Source: Acidobacteriota bacterium
GTDB taxonomy: Bacteria; Acidobacteriota; Vicinamibacteria; Vicinamibacterales; Fen-181
Assembly: GCA_021779795.1 (NCBI GenBank)
Contig: JAJXZZ010000107.1
Location: 1-9,267, forward strand
Direction: 5' to 3'
DNA: 9,267 bases
Below are positions 5,990 through 9,267 of the stretch, piece after piece. Numbering within the stretch: position 1 is the stretch's first letter; each line of letters opens with the position of its first letter. The notes under the pieces are model-generated. The model saw only the letters and a list, made by a program, of their open reading frames with translations, was not told the origin of the DNA and searched no databases. Position numbers and translations under genes: made by a program.

Positions 5990-7009
5990 ATGCAACTGGG
6001 AATGATCGGCCTCGGCCGCATGGGCGCCAACATGGTGCGCCGCCTCCTCCGCCGCCGGCATCGGTGCGTCGTCTTCGACCGGTCGCGGGCCGCCGTGAAG
6101 GCCCTGGCGAAGGAGAAGGCCGTCGGCGCGGCGTCGCTCGAGGACCTGGTCGGGAAGCTGAAGGCCCCGCGCGCCGTCTGGCTCATGGTGCCCGCGGCCG
6201 CCGTGGACGGCACGATCGCCGAGCTGGCGCCGCTGCTCGAGCCGGGCGACATCCTGATCGACGGGGGGAACTCGTATTACGTGGACGACATCCGCCGGGC
6301 GACGGCGCTCGCGGCCCGGCGGATCCACTACGTGGACGTCGGCACGAGCGGCGGCGTCTGGGGCCTCGAACGCGGCTACTGCATGATGATCGGCGGCGAA
6401 CGGCCGGTCGTGAAGCGCCTGGACCCGATCTTCGCCGCGCTCGCCCCGGGCCTCGGCACGATCGCGCGCACGCCGGGCCGCCCGAGGAACCAGGGGACGG
6501 CGGAGCGGGGCTACCTGCACTGCGGCCCCAACGGCGCGGGCCACTTCGTCAAGATGGTCCACAACGGGATCGAATACGGCCTCATGGCGGCGTACGCCGA
6601 GGGGCTCGGCGTGCTGCACGCCGCGAACGCGGGCAAGTCGGCCGGCGACGTGGACGCCGAGACGACGCCGCTGCGCGACCCCGGGCACTACCAGTACGAC
6701 TTCGACCTCGGGGAGGTCGCCGAGGTCTGGCGCCGCGGCAGCGTCATCGCCTCGTGGCTGCTCGACCTCACCGCGGGCGCGCTGGCCGTGGATCCCGGCC
6801 TGGCGCGGTTCGCCGGCCGGGTGTCGGATTCGGGCGAGGGGCGCTGGACGGTCAAGGCGGCGATCGACGAGGGCGTGCCCGTGCCCGTGCTGACGACGGC
6901 GCTCTACGAGCGCTTCGCCTCGCGCGGCCAGGCCGAGTACCAGGACAAGCTGCTGTCGGCGATGCGCTTCGGCTTCGGCGGGCACCTCGAGAAGCCCGCG
7001 GGGAAGTAG
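5990..7009 (+). CDS. gnd: 6-phosphogluconate dehydrogenase (decarboxylating), short form, probably NAD+-dependent
   Basis: This enzyme oxidises and decarboxylates 6-phosphogluconate to ribulose 5-phosphate plus CO2. At 339 residues it belongs to the short class, not the ~470-residue E. coli type; the C-terminal helical domain is reduced. The Rossmann motif GLGRMG is at 7-12. DGGNS (91-95), GTSGG (118-122) in the short-class pattern SGGVWGLERGY, and GPNGAGHFVKMVHNGIEYG (179-197) follow. K187 is the expected catalytic base; H191, N192 and E195 line the site. The second beta-strand ends in VVFDRS, with D30 where NADP+ enzymes usually carry N-R-S/T. An acidic residue there normally favours NAD+; this is inference. 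The ATG at 5990 has AAAGGA 8 nt upstream, which settles the start. It lies 22 nt after pgi and 4 nt before zwf, consistent with one transcript. Confidence 0.94.
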   Translation: MQLGMIGLGRMGANMVRRLLRRRHRCVVFDRSRAAVKALAKEKAVGAASLEDLVGKLKAPRAVWLMVPAAAVDGTIAELAPLLEPGDILIDGGNSYYVDDIRRATALAARRIHYVDVGTSGGVWGLERGYCMMIGGERPVVKRLDPIFAALAPGLGTIARTPGRPRNQGTAERGYLHCGPNGAGHFVKMVHNGIEYGLMAAYAEGLGVLHAANAGKSAGDVDAETTPLRDPGHYQYDFDLGEVAEVWRRGSVIASWLLDLTAGALAVDPGLARFAGRVSDSGEGRWTVKAAIDEGVPVPVLTTALYERFASRGQAEYQDKLLSAMRFGFGGHLEKPAGK

Positions 7010-7013
7010 GCCC

Positions 7014-8402
7014 ATGAAGACGCCCCACTCGGACGCGATGGTCTTCTTCGGCGCCACGGGCGACCTCGCGTACAAGAAGATCTTCCCGTCGCTGCAGGCG
7101 ATGGTGCGGCGCGGCTCGCTGGCCGTGCCGGTGATTGGCGTGGCGAAGGCGGGCTGGACCCTCGACCAGTTCAAGGCCCGGGCCAGGGACAGCGTCGAAC
7201 AGCACGGCGGTCTCGACCCCGAGGCCTTCGCCAGGTTGAACGGGCTGCTGCGGTACGTGGACGGCGACTACGAGGACGCCGCCACGTTCCAGGCCATCCG
7301 GAAGGAACTGGGCGCGTCGGAGCGCCCGGCGCACTACCTGGCGATTCCCCCGGTCCTCTTCGGCACGGTGGTGGAGCAGCTGGGCCGGGCGGGCTGCGTG
7401 CCGCCGGGAGCGCGGGTGATCGTCGAGAAGCCGTTCGGCCGCGACCTCCAGTCGGCGCGTCGGCTGAACCAGATCCTGCTCCGCACCTGCGACGAGCGGC
7501 GGATCTTCCGGATCGACCACTACCTCGGCAAGCGGCCGGTGCACAACCTCCTGTTCTTCCGGTTCGCGAACGCGTTCACCGAGCCGTTCTGGAACCGGCA
7601 GCACGTCGAGAGCGTGCAGATCACGATGGCCGAGGACTTCGGCGTCCAGGGGCGCGGCGCGTTCTACGACGGCGTCGGCGCCGTCCGCGACGTGGTCCAG
7701 AACCACCTGTTCCAGGTGCTCGCCAACCTGGCCATGGAGCCGCCGGTCAGGACCGACAGCGAGTCGATCCGCGACGAGAAGGTGAAGGTGCTCAAGGCGA
7801 CGCTGCCGCTGGCGAAGAGGAACCTGGTGCGGGGGCAGTTCCGCGGCTACCTGCAGGAGCCCGGCGTGAGGCCGGGCTCGACGGTCGAGACGTTCGCGGC
7901 CCTGAAGCTCGAAGTGGACTCGTGGCGCTGGCGCGGCGTGCCGTTCTACATCCGGGCCGGCAAGTCGCTGCCGGTGACCTGCACCGAGATCGTCGTCCGC
8001 CTGCGGCGGCCGCCCACGATGTACCACGGGTACGGCCTCAAGGCGAATTACGTCCGGATGCGCATCAGCCCCGACGTCACCATCGCGATGGGCTTCAACA
8101 CGATGAAGCCCCTGACCGAATCCGCGGGCGAGATCGACGAGATCTGCAGCGTCGCCCACCCGCCCGCGGCCGAAGTGGATGCCTACGAGCGCGTGCTGAC
8201 CGACGCGCTGGTGGGGGATGCGACGCTGTTCGCCCGGGAGGACTACGTGGAGGAGGCCTGGCGGATCGTGGACCCGGCGCTCAAGGCCGAGACGTCCGTC
8301 TACCAGTACGAGCCCGGCACGTGGGGGCCGGCCGAAGTCGGGCACGGCGTGACGCCGGACGGCGGCTGGCAGAATCCGTCGGTGAGCGGCCGCGCGTCAT
8401 GA
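7014..8402 (+). CDS. zwf: Glucose-6-phosphate 1-dehydrogenase
   Basis: This enzyme oxidises glucose 6-phosphate to 6-phosphogluconolactone, the entry step of the oxidative branch, reducing NAD(P)+. The 462-residue protein is slightly shorter than E. coli Zwf (491). The nucleotide-binding loop is FGATGDLAYKKIFP (12-25). EKPFG (138-142), the active-site signature RIDHYLGK (166-173), the catalytic histidine H231 in VVQNHLFQ, and the substrate lysine K317 in RAGKSLP follow in the expected order. Two variations from the classical form stand out: GATGDLAYKK instead of the common GASGDLxxRKL, and arginine (R174) in place of the usual glutamate after DHYLGK. Both suggest a divergent subclade, not a broken gene. 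The start lies 4 nt after the gnd stop, with GGGGA at 7000-7004 as a possible ribosome site. The stop overlaps the pgl ATG. Cofactor preference cannot be settled by eye. Confidence 0.95.
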   Translation: MKTPHSDAMVFFGATGDLAYKKIFPSLQAMVRRGSLAVPVIGVAKAGWTLDQFKARARDSVEQHGGLDPEAFARLNGLLRYVDGDYEDAATFQAIRKELGASERPAHYLAIPPVLFGTVVEQLGRAGCVPPGARVIVEKPFGRDLQSARRLNQILLRTCDERRIFRIDHYLGKRPVHNLLFFRFANAFTEPFWNRQHVESVQITMAEDFGVQGRGAFYDGVGAVRDVVQNHLFQVLANLAMEPPVRTDSESIRDEKVKVLKATLPLAKRNLVRGQFRGYLQEPGVRPGSTVETFAALKLEVDSWRWRGVPFYIRAGKSLPVTCTEIVVRLRRPPTMYHGYGLKANYVRMRISPDVTIAMGFNTMKPLTESAGEIDEICSVAHPPAAEVDAYERVLTDALVGDATLFAREDYVEEAWRIVDPALKAETSVYQYEPGTWGPAEVGHGVTPDGGWQNPSVSGRAS

Positions 8403-9088
8403 GGGTCCGGGTCCTCGCCGACGCGGATGCCGTGGCGAACGAGGCGGCCCGGGTCGTGGCCGAGGCGGCGCGCGAGGCCGTCGCGGCGCGCGGGCGCTTC
8501 GTCGTGGCCGTCAGCGGCGGCCGCACGCCGTGGCTGATGCTCCGCGCGCTGGCGCGCGAGGAGGTCCCGTGGGCGCGGTGCCACCTGTTCCAGGTGGACG
8601 AGCGCGTCGCGCCGGCCGGCGACGCCGACCGCAACCTGACGCACCTCCGCGCGAGCCTTCTCTCGCGCGCGCCGCTCCCGCCGGCGAACGTCCACGCGAT
8701 GCCGGTCGAGGACGAGGACCTGGATGCCGCGGCCGCGCGGTACGCGCGGGAGCTCGAAGAGGTCGCGGGCGCGCCGGCGGCGCTGGACCTGGTCCATCTC
8801 GGGCTGGGGGGGGACGGCCACACGGCCTCGCTCGTCCCGGGCGACCCGGTGCTGGCCGTCGCCGACCGTGACGTCGCCGTGACCGCGGCGTACATGGGGC
8901 GGCGCCGGATGACGCTGACCTATGCGGCGTTGAACCGCGCGCGGAGCCTGCTCTGGCTGGCCACCGGCGCCGGGAAGGCGCCCGTGCTGCGCCGCCTGCG
9001 CGACGGCGACGTGTCGATGCCCGCCGGGCGCGTCCGGCGCGAGCAGGCGCTCGTGCTGGCCGACGCGCTGGCGGCGGGGGATTTGTGA
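8399..9088 (+). CDS. pgl: 6-phosphogluconolactonase
   Basis: This enzyme hydrolyses 6-phosphogluconolactone, the zwf product, to 6-phosphogluconate, the gnd substrate. The 229-residue protein is a normal-length member of the NagB/RpiA-fold (DevB-type) lactonases, unrelated to the beta-propeller type. Motifs: VAVSGGRTP (36-44) for phosphate binding, VDERVAP (66-72) followed by DADRN (75-79), and LGLGGDGHTASLVPG (134-148) with the catalytic histidine H141. The ATG overlaps the zwf stop (ATGA) and no Shine-Dalgarno sequence is visible just upstream, so coupled translation with zwf is likely; this would keep the two consecutive enzymes in step. A run of eight G bases (8806-8813) lies in the codons of GLGGDG. 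The frame is intact here, but the run is a possible slippage point. Confidence 0.95.
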   Translation: MRVRVLADADAVANEAARVVAEAAREAVAARGRFVVAVSGGRTPWLMLRALAREEVPWARCHLFQVDERVAPAGDADRNLTHLRASLLSRAPLPPANVHAMPVEDEDLDAAAARYARELEEVAGAPAALDLVHLGLGGDGHTASLVPGDPVLAVADRDVAVTAAYMGRRRMTLTYAALNRARSLLWLATGAGKAPVLRRLRDGDVSMPAGRVRREQALVLADALAAGDL

Positions 9089-9267
9089 GCGCCACCGTGA
9101 TGCCTGACGACACGCTCGATCAACTCGCCATCAACACCATCCGCACGCTGTCCATCGACGCGGTGCAGGCCGCCAAGTCGGGGCACCCCGGCACGCCGAT
9201 GGCGCTCGCCCCGCTCGTCTACACGCTCTGGAACCGGGTCATGCGGTTCGACCCGCAGGACCCGATC
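9085..9267 (+). CDS. tkt: Transketolase, N-terminal part (cut by window edge)
   Basis: The first 61 codons are present. The sequence LAINTIRTLSIDAVQAAKSG, the SGHPGTPM loop (32-39) and LVYTLWNRVMRFDPQDP are typical of the thiamine-diphosphate enzyme transketolase, which moves two-carbon units between pentose, tetrose and hexose phosphates. The histidine of SGHPG (H34 with the GTG start) corresponds to the conserved substrate-contacting histidine near the N-terminus. The GTG at 9085 overlaps the pgl stop (GTGA) and has GGGGG 4 nt upstream. The GTG at 9097 and ATG at 9100 are in frame and would give a more usual N-terminus, but neither has a visible ribosome site. I favour 9085 because of the coupling pattern in this locus. 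With tal it would complete the carbon-shuffling part of the pathway. Confidence 0.92.
   Translation, partial: MSATVMPDDTLDQLAINTIRTLSIDAVQAAKSGHPGTPMALAPLVYTLWNRVMRFDPQDPI

Noticed and set aside
4195..6252. A 685-codon open frame on the minus strand
   Set aside because: It lies opposite pgi and gnd, has arginine/proline/histidine-rich composition and no recognisable domain. It is a by-product of high GC content opposite real genes.
6852..8345. A 497-codon minus-strand open frame opposite zwf
   Set aside because: Shadow of glucose-6-phosphate dehydrogenase, with the same biased composition.
1..9267. Novel defence, mobile or CRISPR system
   Set aside because: No transposase, integrase, repeat array, toxin-antitoxin pair or nuclease appears. 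All plus-strand genes are metabolic enzymes or phosphatases of known folds.

Overview
The window is very GC-rich and densely coding. It comes from a bacterium with a compact central-carbon locus. The GC content, the secreted DUF885-like protein and the tal-pgi-gnd-zwf-pgl-tkt order would fit a soil Acidobacteriota (Vicinamibacteria-like) genome. That placement is a low-confidence guess, because no rRNA or marker gene is present.

Layout. (1) Positions 1-611, minus strand: the N-terminal part of an exported protein resembling the DUF885 family, with its own promoter-like sites. (2) 612-752: a divergent intergenic region. (3) 753-4226, plus strand: four genes joined by three successive 4-nt ATGA stop/start overlaps. 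They encode a non-hydrolysing UDP-GlcNAc 2-epimerase (wecB-like), a histidine phosphatase, a HAD hydrolase and transaldolase. (4) 4227-4335: a short gap with a GC-rich hairpin just after the transaldolase stop and a weak extended -10 motif. (5) 4336 to the right edge: glucose-6-phosphate isomerase, a short-type 6-phosphogluconate dehydrogenase, glucose-6-phosphate dehydrogenase, 6-phosphogluconolactonase and the first 61 codons of transketolase. The last three junctions are 4 nt apart, ATGA-overlapped and GTGA-overlapped.

Together the genes cover the whole oxidative pentose phosphate branch (Zwf, Pgl, Gnd), its hexose-phosphate entry and return point (Pgi), and both carbon-shuffling enzymes of the non-oxidative branch (Tal, Tkt). 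The core is ordinary metabolism. The less ordinary parts are the two phosphatases translationally coupled between a nucleotide-sugar epimerase and transaldolase. One of them shares motifs with yeast-type sedoheptulose-1,7-bisphosphatase. A second point is sequence evidence that the 6-phosphogluconate dehydrogenase may prefer NAD+. I see no mobile element, CRISPR array, tRNA or rRNA.
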